Shown: in pieces, positions 11,201 through 18,589 of the stretch
Numbering within the stretch: position 1 is the stretch's first letter
Layout: every line of letters starts with the position of its first letter
From: Gammaproteobacteria bacterium
Lineage (GTDB): Bacteria; Pseudomonadota; Gammaproteobacteria; Poriferisulfidales; Poriferisulfidaceae
DNA: 48,350 nucleotides
Direction: 5' to 3'
NCBI GenBank assembly: GCA_028819565.1
Contig: JAPPLD010000016.1
Coordinates: 1-48,350 of the forward strand
Translations under genes and position numbers: made by a program
Notes under the pieces: generated by a model
Databases searched by the model: none
Seen by the model: the letters and a program-made list of their open reading frames with translations, nothing else
What the model was told of the DNA's origin: nothing

Positions 11201-12333
11201 ACTTGAGACATCTGCTCGCGGCGGCACTACTTCATTGCAAGCACGCCGGTCTACGAAAACTGTTGAAAGAGAAACTGGCGGGAAGCAAGACGAAAAGCAT
11301 GAATATTGGTCAGCGCGTCTACTGGTTGACTGCCGGATTTCTCATCTCTCCAAAAACCTGCCGCCATCAATTGGAGTCATACCTCCATCAAGACGACCGT
11401 CGGATGAGACACTTCGCAGAATTTGTCTGCCAAGGCAATACATCACCAGAATGGGGTGACCTGTTGAAAGGAAAATGCCTTGTATCCCTCATTCAATTAC
11501 TCGGTTTCTCTTTCCGGTACATCTCTCTTGATGAGGGAATGGCATGGAGTTCCCCTCCTATGGCCGCCTCAAGCATGATCCGCGAATTGACCAATCATCT
11601 AGCAAACGATCCTTCTCCAACTGCGACAGAGGCCCTCAGCCATCTAGTCGCCGATAACTCTCTATCCCAGTGGCGGATCTATCTTCAGGACGCAGCCGAT
11701 GAACAAAGTTCTCTCCGTCGCCAGTCCGAATTTGTACATTGTAGTGTGGATGAGCTTCTCCAAACCTTGGACAAAAAGAAGCCGGCCAGTATGGACGACC
11801 TAGTCGTGCTTCTCCTAGAAGGCTTCGATGAAATGAGCAAAAAAATCAGAGACGGCAGCACAAACGACTGGCATCAATACTGGAATCAATCACCCAAGCG
11901 AAGCCCGAAAGAATGGAGTCCGAAGGATGAACCCGACTGTCGGGATGCATTCCTTTCCGATTTGCAAGAAAAACTCAAACCTCTGGACGTCCATGCATAC
12001 AGAGAAGGCTCTTATGCGGATGATACGAAAGCCGACATTCAGGTGTCCTATAAAAACCTCAACCTCCCCATCGAGGTGAAGAAGAACCATTCCAAGGATC
12101 TTTGGAAGGGGATTAAAGAACAACTTGTTCCGAAATACACCCGGGACCCCGGCGCAGATGGCCGGGGAATCTACCTAGTGTTTTGGTTCGGAGAAGAATT
12201 CACAGTCAAAAGCCCTGAAATCGAGGTGCGTCCGGCCAACCCCGACGAACTCCAGCACCAACTAGAGGACTCCCTGACACCGGAAGAAGCAGACAAGGTG
12301 TCCATTCACGTGATTGATGTCGCCCGACCCTGA
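8254..12333 (+). CDS. NACHT-like STAND NTPase with helical repeats and C-terminal nuclease-like domain
   Basis: This 1359-residue protein starts inside the end of the DUF4143 gene. Walker A is GSPGIGKTT (residues 40-48), Walker B is LLFIDGLDEMRAG (80-92), and RLSCRTIDWWW (116-126) follows as in NACHT domains. HQSTAEFLGGRYLAEQ (about 303-318) is the winged-helix hallmark that closes a NACHT module. The next roughly 850 residues are leucine- and tryptophan-rich helices, as in STAND sensor regions. Near the end, D1261, E1274 and K1276 (KADIQVSY and LPIEVKK) form a PD-(D/E)XK-like core, followed by GIYLVFWFG. The effector-like part is therefore C-terminal, with no effector before the P-loop, unlike the usual Avs arrangement. 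By family logic it may sense a phage or plasmid product and degrade nucleic acid; this is inference. The frame is intact. Confidence 0.8.
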   Translation: MTEFAPRTVSVIEEGLEDSLEAAPQRLAAYRDCPAYVLLGSPGIGKTTAFRQEAKAHSNGKRVPARGFINLDNPEWPDKLLFIDGLDEMRAGAQDGRTPIDQIRSKLQRLGCSKFRLSCRTIDWWWTNDRQKLEQLGIDILLLVLDPLTDESILEVLRLHGKPKNGNPEEFVFQARAHGLGEWLKNPQTLLRLADSIDEQGGWPHSRRDLYEKACETLLSEPNEEHIRSGARQISLDTLSKTAGRMCAVQLLSGGAGYTLPPGKPDKDYPALEKIVPIENGKKTARTEAFDKIPGLERVVPEHQSTAEFLGGRYLAEQVERGFSANRILALMSSADKVVVPKLQGVAAWFSVYSHSGRKKLIEKTPLEITLYGDVESFATEDKLLLFDKLKEKTSHNPWCIDIVRRSTPLRGLASPDLHRYFKETLWQLAVGDGEQAFRYLVLKALHCSPTLPEISDSLLEIIRDDKSWPVNKELALDIFIRNCAGTAETGGRLKELLSEIREGTIRDSHGRLLDTVLAELFPRYISADETLDCLMDSGQPSTATFHISWADRFVKQLRPEQLTDILNKLVVRVNDARKPNLSRASFRTFRTFLAILQGIVPPAPGKEISLLNLRHWLEVAWCSEIQHTVASTYRQLASSVHDWLKLQPDKQREIFESGAREWTDTKNFKLLAHETGNWLFGLRPEPDFWPWCLDLAIQSQAPKTAEFYLRQVVRALFDGNTGVNLSLDDIQARIAKHPELEETLEGMLVCPLPEEHFKDIEARQRRITIDLHEREQLHQNWVANVKAHETELRENRGPLGLLHDLALAYFGGFYDVAGDQPLERICDLLGHDSYLVQLVLKSFKNSISHADTPSVGEIIRHAEQGRPHLLTYPCLAGLEETGIPPSTDQKIRQALTFHYFADYDLLGEVNPVWYKSLLVKQPELVAEILIRRIRFQMRKGEEFLTDSYELAFSGTHAKVASLAALPLLKSFPIRCATRQLHDLRHLLAAALLHCKHAGLRKLLKEKLAGSKTKSMNIGQRVYWLTAGFLISPKTCRHQLESYLHQDDRRMRHFAEFVCQGNTSPEWGDLLKGKCLVSLIQLLGFSFRYISLDEGMAWSSPPMAASSMIRELTNHLANDPSPTATEALSHLVADNSLSQWRIYLQDAADEQSSLRRQSEFVHCSVDELLQTLDKKKPASMDDLVVLLLEGFDEMSKKIRDGSTNDWHQYWNQSPKRSPKEWSPKDEPDCRDAFLSDLQEKLKPLDVHAYREGSYADDTKADIQVSYKNLNLPIEVKKNHSKDLWKGIKEQLVPKYTRDPGADGRGIYLVFWFGEEFTVKSPEIEVRPANPDELQHQLEDSLTPEEADKVSIHVIDVARP

Positions 12334-12358
12334 AGAATAACTGCGCGTAACGGAGCAA

Positions 12359-13432
12359 TTACTCTGCTCGCGCCTCCAAGTACGCCTTCTCGGAAATGGC
12401 GGTCCAGTCCCGCACTTGGGCGTAGAACGCTTGGTAGCTGTCGTTCACCCTCCGGACGAAAGGGTCGCTTTCAGCTACTTCTTCGATTACCGTCTCGGTG
12501 TGCTGTCGCAGGACGCGCAATATTTCCGACGGAAATTGCCGGAGCTCGACCCCGTATTCCTCGACCAACGCTTTCAATGCATCGTTGTTGTGCGCGGTGA
12601 AATCGGCCACCGTGTCTCCACTGGCCGCGGTGGCGGCATGCCGCACGATGGCTTGGAGGTCGCCCGGCAATGCTTCGAGCGCCGAACGATTGACCAGGCA
12701 TTCCAGGGTCGTGCCGGGATCGTGCCAACCGGGATAGTAGTAGTACTTGGCCGCACGGTGCAATCCAAACGCCAAGTCGTTCCATGGGCCCGTCCATTCG
12801 GTGGCGTCGATGGCCCCAGTCTGCAGCGCGACCAGCAATTCCTTCCCGCTGAGCACCACGGGCGTGACGCCGACCCGGCGCAGTACTTCGCCTCCCAGCC
12901 CTGGGATGCGCATGCGCAGACCCTGCAGGTCCTCGAGCCGATGGATTTCCCGCTTGAACCATCCGCCCATCTGGACCATGGAATTGCCTGCGACCAGAGG
13001 AACGATGTCGAACGGGGCGTAAGCTTCTTCCCACAGCTCCATGCCCCCTCCCTTGTACAGCCAACTGTTCATCTCATTGGCCGTCATGCCGAACGGCAGG
13101 GCGGAGAAAAAGTGAAACGCCGGGTTCTTGCCTTGCCAGTAGTAGGAGACGCTGTGTCCCATCTGTGCCGCCCCCTGGCTGACCGCATCGAACACCTCAA
13201 ACGCTGGCACCAGTTCGCCGGCGCCGTACACTTGCACCTGTAGGCGCCCATCGGACATCTCGCCGATCGTCCGAGCCAGAAACTCCGCGCCCGTGCCAAT
13301 CCCAGGGAAGTTCTTCGGCCAGGCGGTCACCATCTTCCAGCGCAGCGGTTCTTCGGCATCCGACCGCCGGAGCCGTCCCAATCCGGCCGCTGCGGCAATC
13401 CCGCCTGCGCCTAAAAATTCGCGCCGTCGCAT
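12359..13432 (-). CDS. dctP: TRAP transporter periplasmic binding protein (DctP family), Tat-exported
   Basis: This 357-residue solute-binding protein starts MRRREFLGAGGIAAAAGLGR, a twin-arginine signal. The mature part has WKMVTAWPKNFPG, then GGEVLRRVGVTPVVLSGKE and ATEWTGPWNDLAFGLHRAAKYYY, the pattern of the TakP-like group that binds 2-oxoacid-type ligands with a bound cation. It would deliver substrate to a DctQM membrane pair, but no dctQ or dctM lies in the window. The ATG at 13432 overlaps the kdkA stop (TGATG), so it is translated with Kdo kinase; a GTG at 13435 is an alternative start. The ligand is not known. Confidence 0.88.
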   Translation of the reverse strand: MRRREFLGAGGIAAAAGLGRLRRSDAEEPLRWKMVTAWPKNFPGIGTGAEFLARTIGEMSDGRLQVQVYGAGELVPAFEVFDAVSQGAAQMGHSVSYYWQGKNPAFHFFSALPFGMTANEMNSWLYKGGGMELWEEAYAPFDIVPLVAGNSMVQMGGWFKREIHRLEDLQGLRMRIPGLGGEVLRRVGVTPVVLSGKELLVALQTGAIDATEWTGPWNDLAFGLHRAAKYYYYPGWHDPGTTLECLVNRSALEALPGDLQAIVRHAATAASGDTVADFTAHNNDALKALVEEYGVELRQFPSEILRVLRQHTETVIEEVAESDPFVRRVNDSYQAFYAQVRDWTAISEKAYLEARAE

Positions 13433-14163
13433 CACGAGCCGGGAGCAGACGCCCCGCTGGCATACCCCTGCAACAAGGCTTCAAAGTCCTGCTCCCTGAA
13501 GTAAAACTCCGGGTTCTTCGCCTGTTCCTTGAGACAGGATCGGTAAAGACGCTTGAGGTTTCGCCGCTTCCAGAGCCCTCCGGAACGAATTCGGCACCGG
13601 TCGAAGTCGATCAGGAAGAAATCATCCGGAGTACGTAGCAGAATATTGCTCAAGTTGAGGTCGGCGTGCCAGACCTGAAAGTCATGAAACCGGCGCAACA
13701 ATGCCCCAAGACCTTCCCATTCAGCCACTTCCAGGGCTCGCTCACGCAGGATCTGAGTGAGGGGGCGGGCGTGGGAAATCCGGGTCACGATCAGATCCGC
13801 GCGGTACATCAGGCCACTGCGAATCACCCTCCAAGCCACTGGACTGGGCACGGGCAGCCCCTGCCCGGCCAGCTGGCTCAAGATTCTGACCTCCCGTGCC
13901 GGGCGCGACCGGTTCAAACCCACCCACAAGTAGCGATCTTCGAGGAGTCGGGCTACCTTGCCCCCTCGATGGTAGTGCCGCAACGCAAATTCTTTTCCTT
14001 CATGCCGGAACAACCAGACCGTCCCCCGCCCGCTGCCGAAACTGGACAGCATTCCCTGTACGCTCAGGTGGTGCGGGTCGAAAAACTCCGGTGTCACTTC
14101 CGAAAGCCACTCGGGGTCGTATACGATATGACCCTGCCCTTCGTCTGGCATGCCTTGCTGCAT
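13432..14163 (-). CDS. kdkA: 3-deoxy-D-manno-octulosonic acid kinase
   Basis: This 243-residue member of the Kdo kinase / lipopolysaccharide kinase family phosphorylates the Kdo residue of LPS at O-4. The protein-kinase-like core is visible: an FALRHYHRGGKVARL lysine region (59-73), the catalytic loop HADLNLSNILL (166-176) and the metal-binding FFLIDFDRCR (182-191). The length is close to KdkA of Haemophilus. A single Kdo with phosphate is typical of organisms carrying a monofunctional WaaA, and waaA lies about 6 kb to the left. The start ATG at 14163 begins MQQGMPDEGQG; an internal ATG at residue 5 is also possible. Confidence 0.92.
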   Translation of the reverse strand: MQQGMPDEGQGHIVYDPEWLSEVTPEFFDPHHLSVQGMLSSFGSGRGTVWLFRHEGKEFALRHYHRGGKVARLLEDRYLWVGLNRSRPAREVRILSQLAGQGLPVPSPVAWRVIRSGLMYRADLIVTRISHARPLTQILRERALEVAEWEGLGALLRRFHDFQVWHADLNLSNILLRTPDDFFLIDFDRCRIRSGGLWKRRNLKRLYRSCLKEQAKNPEFYFREQDFEALLQGYASGASAPGS

Positions 14164-14276
14164 CAGTGAACTCCCGCGCCCATCATAGCCACCAAAAAAT
14201 CCCTACTTTATCGAGTCAAGCACACAACAGGTCGGTGCCCACCCGAAAACACACAGGTTGAATTCTCAGTTCAAGC

Positions 14277-14594
14277 TTATCTGGCAAGTTTTCCGCTCGC
14301 AGAATCGCGTGATTTTCTTTCCTTCGTTCGCGCCTGATGAAGCCGGTAATTGGCTTCAATCCCTAGCCAGACGCTTGTATCCAGACCCAAAGTTTTCTCG
14401 AATTGAAGCGCTGTTTTAGCTTCGAGCGGAGCTTCCCCCGAAATAATCTCGCTGATTAGTTTTGGCGAGCACCCGCACTGGTACGCAAATTCGGCATGCG
14501 AGATGCCTAGTGTTTCCAGATACTCCTCTAGAATCCACCCCGGCGGGACCGAGTAGTCCGGATCAAATTGGTGCAGCGGAGTCTCCAATGTCAT
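14277..14594 (-). CDS. higA: HigA-type antitoxin (XRE family), no partner toxin visible
   Basis: This 105-residue protein has a helix-turn-helix of the VapI/HigA type: PPGWILEEYLETLGISHAEFAYQCGCSPKLISEIISGEAPLEAKTA spans about residues 17-62, followed by LEKTLGLD-like SVWLGIEANYRL. Such proteins normally repress a higBA operon and neutralise the HigB mRNA interferase. Here neither the gap to DUF6165 (73 bp) nor the gap to kdkA holds a toxin gene, so it is an orphan. GGAGG lies directly against the ATG at 14594, while a TTG two codons in would have better spacing, so the start is uncertain. It could be a solitary regulator. Confidence 0.82.
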   Translation of the reverse strand: MTLETPLHQFDPDYSVPPGWILEEYLETLGISHAEFAYQCGCSPKLISEIISGEAPLEAKTALQFEKTLGLDTSVWLGIEANYRLHQARTKERKSRDSASGKLAR

Positions 14595-14667
14595 CCTCCA
14601 TCAGCAGCCCAATTCAAACGTCCCTAAGATTTCAATCTCAGCGACTGACAGAGAAGGCATAGGCCGC

Positions 14668-15057
14668 TCAATACTCGGCATAGGACTTTTCTTCCATAAT
14701 ACTGGAACCAAGCATTGCGTTGATCTGCTTCTTGGCCGCGGCGCGCTGATCGTTCTGAACATAGACGGAACGCGCCAAATTTATGAACTCCTGATCAAAT
14801 TCCTGCCTGGATTCCTTGATACGAATCTGATCCTCGATATCCCACAGGGCCTGGTTAATGCCTTTCAGCGTCTCCTTCAGCGGAAGAATCGCCTCGGTAT
14901 CCAACGAAACCGCCTCCCAAACCTGAACCAGCAACTCCAATTCCGTTTTCACATTTTGCAGTTTCTCTTCGTCGGTAATCCGCTCCGCCTTGATTTCCAA
15001 GATGGTGATCTTGTCCACCAATTCCCCGGGCGAGACGGGCACACTGATCTGTTCCAT
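14668..15057 (-). CDS. DUF6165 family protein
   Basis: This 129-residue soluble, mostly helical protein starts MEQISVPVSPGELVDKITIL and has IKAERITDEEKLQNVKTEL and DQIRIKESRQEFDQEFI. This is the DUF6165 pattern, whose members often sit beside LPS or surface-sugar glycosyltransferase genes. No catalytic motif is evident; the charged helices suggest a small coiled-coil partner protein. AGGA lies 9 bases before the ATG. It follows the GT9 gene by 20 bases in the same direction, so it may assist or regulate that transferase. The function is unknown. Confidence 0.8.
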   Translation of the reverse strand: MEQISVPVSPGELVDKITILEIKAERITDEEKLQNVKTELELLVQVWEAVSLDTEAILPLKETLKGINQALWDIEDQIRIKESRQEFDQEFINLARSVYVQNDQRAAAKKQINAMLGSSIMEEKSYAEY

Positions 15058-15077
15058 GGCTTGAATCCTGATACCCG

Positions 15078-16118
15078 TTATTGAATCCCGGCAAGAGCAT
15101 CCAGACGAGAGGTGACTTCATCTACTTCGATCAAGTCCATGACGCCCTCATATTCCAGTTTCGTGCCCCATTTTAATTCATCCTCGGACTTGTCCTTGAA
15201 AGTTTGCGCGGCCATTCCGTACTTGTTCACGCACCATTGCCGGCTGAGATAGGGCCCGCTGCGATGCGGATTGCTTGCGGCGTACAGGCCGACGACGGGC
15301 GTACCGACCCCGGCGGCCATGTGCGCGGGACCCGAGTCCGGCGAAATGAGGACATCCGCGCCCTGTAGCAAGGCCAGGAACTTTTTCAGGGTATCCCTGC
15401 CGATCAGGTTCAGGGGTTTCGATTGCATGTGCTTCTCTATCTCTTGGCCCATTTGACGCTCTTGGGCTGACGGCCCGCCACAAAGAATGACTCGGGCATC
15501 CAGTGTGCGGGCTGCATGGTCGGCGACGGCCGCATAACGCGGTGCGCTCCAGTTCCGCAACAGATGACTGGAACACGGGCTGATGAGCATGTTGAAACGG
15601 TCATTTGCCAAATGTTGCCCGGCAAATTCGCGAGCCTCGTCTGGAATGTGGTAGTCCCAGCGCAGGTCGCGTTCCCGTAAGCCCAGATGTTCAATGAAGC
15701 TAAAAAAACCGTCCAGCACATGCTGGCGCGATGCCGGTGCAACGTGCTGGCGGAGGAACAAGGAGTGCAGATCCTTGGCGCGCGCGCGGTCGTAGCCCAG
15801 TTTCAGGTCGGCACGAACAAGTGCACTGGCCAGATTCGCCCTGAACGAGACTTGGGGACACAGCAGGACATCGAATCGCCGACCCCCCAGTTTCCGGGCA
15901 AGAGATCGATAGCCGGACAAAGTGCCCGCTTTGTCGAATTCGATGAATTCGATGCCTGAAATGCCATGGAGCAGCCGGGCCTCGCCCTTCCCGATAATCC
16001 AGCTCAACTCGGTGGCGGGCCAGTATTTCTGGATCGTGCGCGCGACCGGCACCATGTGCGCAACGTCGCCAATTGCGGAAAGCCGTAAAAGGCAAATTGA
16101 TTTTGGCGGATGGTCCAT
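15078..16118 (-). CDS. Glycosyltransferase family 9 (heptosyltransferase-like)
   Basis: This 346-residue protein belongs to the ADP-heptose:LPS heptosyltransferase fold (GT-B, GT9). The N-terminus ICLLRLSAIGDVAHMVPVAR (8-27) is the family signature, and the C-terminal nucleotide-sugar site is ADVLISPDSGPAHMAAGVGTP with GLYAASNPHRSGPY. It should add a sugar to LPS core on the cytoplasmic side. The frame is open upstream to 16403, but the ATG at 16118 fits the family start. It forms a unit with DUF6165, divergent from manC. Whether the donor is heptose or another sugar cannot be told from sequence. Confidence 0.9.
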   Translation of the reverse strand: MDHPPKSICLLRLSAIGDVAHMVPVARTIQKYWPATELSWIIGKGEARLLHGISGIEFIEFDKAGTLSGYRSLARKLGGRRFDVLLCPQVSFRANLASALVRADLKLGYDRARAKDLHSLFLRQHVAPASRQHVLDGFFSFIEHLGLRERDLRWDYHIPDEAREFAGQHLANDRFNMLISPCSSHLLRNWSAPRYAAVADHAARTLDARVILCGGPSAQERQMGQEIEKHMQSKPLNLIGRDTLKKFLALLQGADVLISPDSGPAHMAAGVGTPVVGLYAASNPHRSGPYLSRQWCVNKYGMAAQTFKDKSEDELKWGTKLEYEGVMDLIEVDEVTSRLDALAGIQ

Positions 16119-16342
16119 AGCGCCCGTATTGAAAAACCCAAAGTCGGGAGAGTCGAAAGGCCGGCAGCCGTTCATGCCGCGAAATCTGAGATCGCAGGCC
16201 AACCACGCCGGAATCGCTTTTCCGGGCTGTACGGATCCCCAGCCCAGTAATCGGCGTATCTTCCAAGAGGGCATATTAGCAGTCCCGAAGGGTTTATCTG
16301 ATACACTCCCCATCCCTGCGCCGAAGACAGGCATGTCACACT

Positions 16343-17806
16343 GTGGGCCGCCCCGTATTTCCTGTAATTCTCTCTGGTGGCTCGGGCAGCAGACTCTGGC
16401 CACTGTCCCGAGAAACCTATCCGAAGCAGCTCATCGCCCTTGTGGATGAGCACACTTTGCTTCAGGCCACCGCCCTGAGACTCACGGCACTTGAAGATCT
16501 TCGTTCGCCGATCGTAGTCTGCAATGAAGCACACCGGTTCATGGTGGCGGAACAACTTCAAGCCATCGGGATGGCACCCAATGCCATCCTGCTGGAACCC
16601 GTGGCACGGAACACGGCCCCTGCCATCGCCACAGCGGCACTGGCGGCCTTGGGCTTGTGCGATGAAAACGATGAGCCAATTCTTCTGGTCATGCCGACGG
16701 ATCATGTTGTCCGCGACAACAAGAAATTCGCCTGCGCAGTCCAAGAGGCCGTGCAGGAGGCTGCCTTCGGGAAGCTGGTCGCGTTCGGCGCCACCCCAGA
16801 GTATGCCGAGACGGGTTACGGGTACATCAAGGCCGGGCCCGCGACCGATACCGGCAAAAGCGCCCGAGTCGTAGAAGCCTTCGTGGAAAAACCGAGTCAC
16901 GAAGAGGCCGTCGCGCTGATCGAGGCCGGCAATTGCTACTGGAACAGCGGCATATTCGTATTCGGCGCCCGTCAGTACCTTGAAGAACTCGATTGCCATG
17001 CGGCTTCGATCCGAGAATCCACACAAAAAGCCCACGAGAATGCGAAGCAGGACCTGAATTTCCTGCGCCTGGACGCGAAATACTTCGCTGAGGCACCTAA
17101 TTTGTCAGTGGACTATGCCGTAATGGAGCGCACTTCGAATGCGGTCATGGTACCGTTCGCTGCGGGTTGGTCTGACATCGGCTCTTGGGCGGCTCTGGTG
17201 GAATTGTCCGCATCTGCCGAGAAAGACGAAGCCGGGAATGTCGTACAAGGCGACACCGTGCTGCAAGACACCCAGGATACTTACGTCCGTGCAGAAAGCC
17301 GGGTTGTCGCGGCGCTTGGTGTAACGAATCTTGTCATCGTCGACACCCCCGACGCACTGCTCGTGGCAGACAAGAACGCCACTCAAGACACCCGAAAAGT
17401 GGTGGAACAACTCAAGCAGGCTGGTCGAAGCGAACACCGCTACCATAGAAAGGTCTATCGCCCGTGGGGCCACTACGAGCAAGTAGACAGCGGTGAAGGT
17501 TTCCAGGTCAAACGCCTCACCATCCGCCCCGGGGGGCAATTGTCACTTCAGATGCACCGGCACCGTGCGGAACACTGGGTGGTGGTGCGTGGTACCGCCA
17601 AGGTGACACGCGGAGAAGAGACCTTTATGCTTTCGGAAAATCAATCAACCTATATTCCGCAGGGCACCCGACACCGATTGGAGAACCCTACAGAAGAAAT
17701 ACTGGACCTGATCGAGGTACAGTCAGGCGATTATCTCGGCGAGGATGACATTGTCCGTTTCGAGGACATCTACGGACGCGCTGACCCGGAATCTTCGCAA
17801 GAGTAA
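16343..17806 (+). CDS. manC: Mannose-1-phosphate guanylyltransferase / mannose-6-phosphate isomerase
   Basis: This bifunctional enzyme of the ManC/AlgA/XanB type has 487 residues. The N-terminal nucleotidyltransferase shows VILSGGSGSRLWPLSRETYP (8-27), which binds GTP, then FVEKPSHEEA and WNSGIFVFGA. The C-terminal cupin carries isomerase motifs YRPWGHYEQVDSGEGFQVKR and GGQLSLQMHRHRAEHWVVV, with zinc-ligand histidines. It makes GDP-mannose from mannose-6-phosphate via mannose-1-phosphate, for LPS or exopolysaccharide. The start is GTG at 16343 (MGRPVFPVIL); no ATG fits. It is divergent from the GT9 gene, with a shared 224-base control region, and ends before a strong terminator. Confidence 0.95.
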   Translation: MGRPVFPVILSGGSGSRLWPLSRETYPKQLIALVDEHTLLQATALRLTALEDLRSPIVVCNEAHRFMVAEQLQAIGMAPNAILLEPVARNTAPAIATAALAALGLCDENDEPILLVMPTDHVVRDNKKFACAVQEAVQEAAFGKLVAFGATPEYAETGYGYIKAGPATDTGKSARVVEAFVEKPSHEEAVALIEAGNCYWNSGIFVFGARQYLEELDCHAASIRESTQKAHENAKQDLNFLRLDAKYFAEAPNLSVDYAVMERTSNAVMVPFAAGWSDIGSWAALVELSASAEKDEAGNVVQGDTVLQDTQDTYVRAESRVVAALGVTNLVIVDTPDALLVADKNATQDTRKVVEQLKQAGRSEHRYHRKVYRPWGHYEQVDSGEGFQVKRLTIRPGGQLSLQMHRHRAEHWVVVRGTAKVTRGEETFMLSENQSTYIPQGTRHRLENPTEEILDLIEVQSGDYLGEDDIVRFEDIYGRADPESSQE

Positions 17807-17898
17807 CCGACGTGAATCTACACGCGCATTCCCGAGAAAGGCAACTTTAGAACGAGAACGGCTACGAACCGGACAATTCGGCGGGTTTTTCGTACAAC

Positions 17899-17923
17899 AA
17901 AAAGGGGGCCTAAGCCCCCTTTT
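17899..17923. terminator. Strong bidirectional intrinsic terminator
   Basis: A 10-bp perfect stem (AAAAGGGGGC and GCCCCCTTTT) closes on the 4-base loop CTAA. The T run serves manC on the plus strand and the complementary T run serves the convergent Tll0287-like gene on the minus strand. Confidence 0.9.
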
Positions 17924-17944
17924 CTGGTTCTGCCAATCTACCGT

Positions 17945-18463
17945 TTACTGGATCAGCGGCACGGTATACATCAGTGATCCGATGGCGCCGTCGTTCCCCG
18001 CGAAATTACCGTGGCACATCACGCATCTTTCCAGGACGACAGGCACGGCCGTTGCCTTGCGTAGGTAGCGTTTGCCATCGACAGTGACCACCTCTTCGTG
18101 GGTCGCCTCGCCCGCGAGGATCTTTTCCTTGGCCGCTTTCTCGAAAGCATCCTGCGGTGCATTGATGCCCGGGTTGACCATTACGTCGGTCAGCCCGACC
18201 AGGCGGACCTCGTGGTAGCCGCTCTCCTTCATGGCATCAAACATCATCTTCGCCGCACTTGCGCCTGAAAACTTGGAGGGGTCCGTCACGTACTTGTCCG
18301 TGATCAGGACGATAGCGGTTTTGTAGAGTGTGTCCAGCATCTCGACGTGCTGGCGTGTTCGCGTCACTTCCGGGTCTTCGTCCGCAGTCACGATGTCATG
18401 CAGAAAAACCACGGCTAGGCTGACAGCAGCCAATCCGGCGAACAGGTAGTTATGTTTCTTCAT
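17945..18463 (-). CDS. Tll0287-like (DUF3365) exported haem-binding protein
   Basis: This 172-residue protein starts MKKHNYLFAGLAAVSLAVVF, a signal peptide or single membrane anchor, then a DUF3365/Tll0287-like domain with VRLVGLTDVMVNPGINAPQDAFEKAA. A c-type haem site CVMCH (residues 147-151) sits near the C-terminus, after RYLRKATAVPVVLERC. Such proteins are thought to be periplasmic haem sensors or redox proteins. AGGAGG lies 6 bases before the ATG, one of the best ribosome binding sites in the window. It stands alone between terminators and htpG. The ligand or electron partner is unknown. Confidence 0.88.
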   Translation of the reverse strand: MKKHNYLFAGLAAVSLAVVFLHDIVTADEDPEVTRTRQHVEMLDTLYKTAIVLITDKYVTDPSKFSGASAAKMMFDAMKESGYHEVRLVGLTDVMVNPGINAPQDAFEKAAKEKILAGEATHEEVVTVDGKRYLRKATAVPVVLERCVMCHGNFAGNDGAIGSLMYTVPLIQ

Positions 18464-18589
18464 CTAGTCCTCCTGGGCACATCTATAGGCATAGATTTCT
18501 TGGGGCTAAATACTTTACCCGAGGCTTGGCCGAATGAGAAGCCCTCAGATTTTTTGGCCAAGACGACAGGTCATTCAGAAAATCGGCAA

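Noticed and set aside
12334-12380. Terminator between the NACHT gene and dctP
   Set aside because: GAGCA and TGCTC can pair and GCGC flanks them, but the stem is broken by a 6-base bulge and has no T run.
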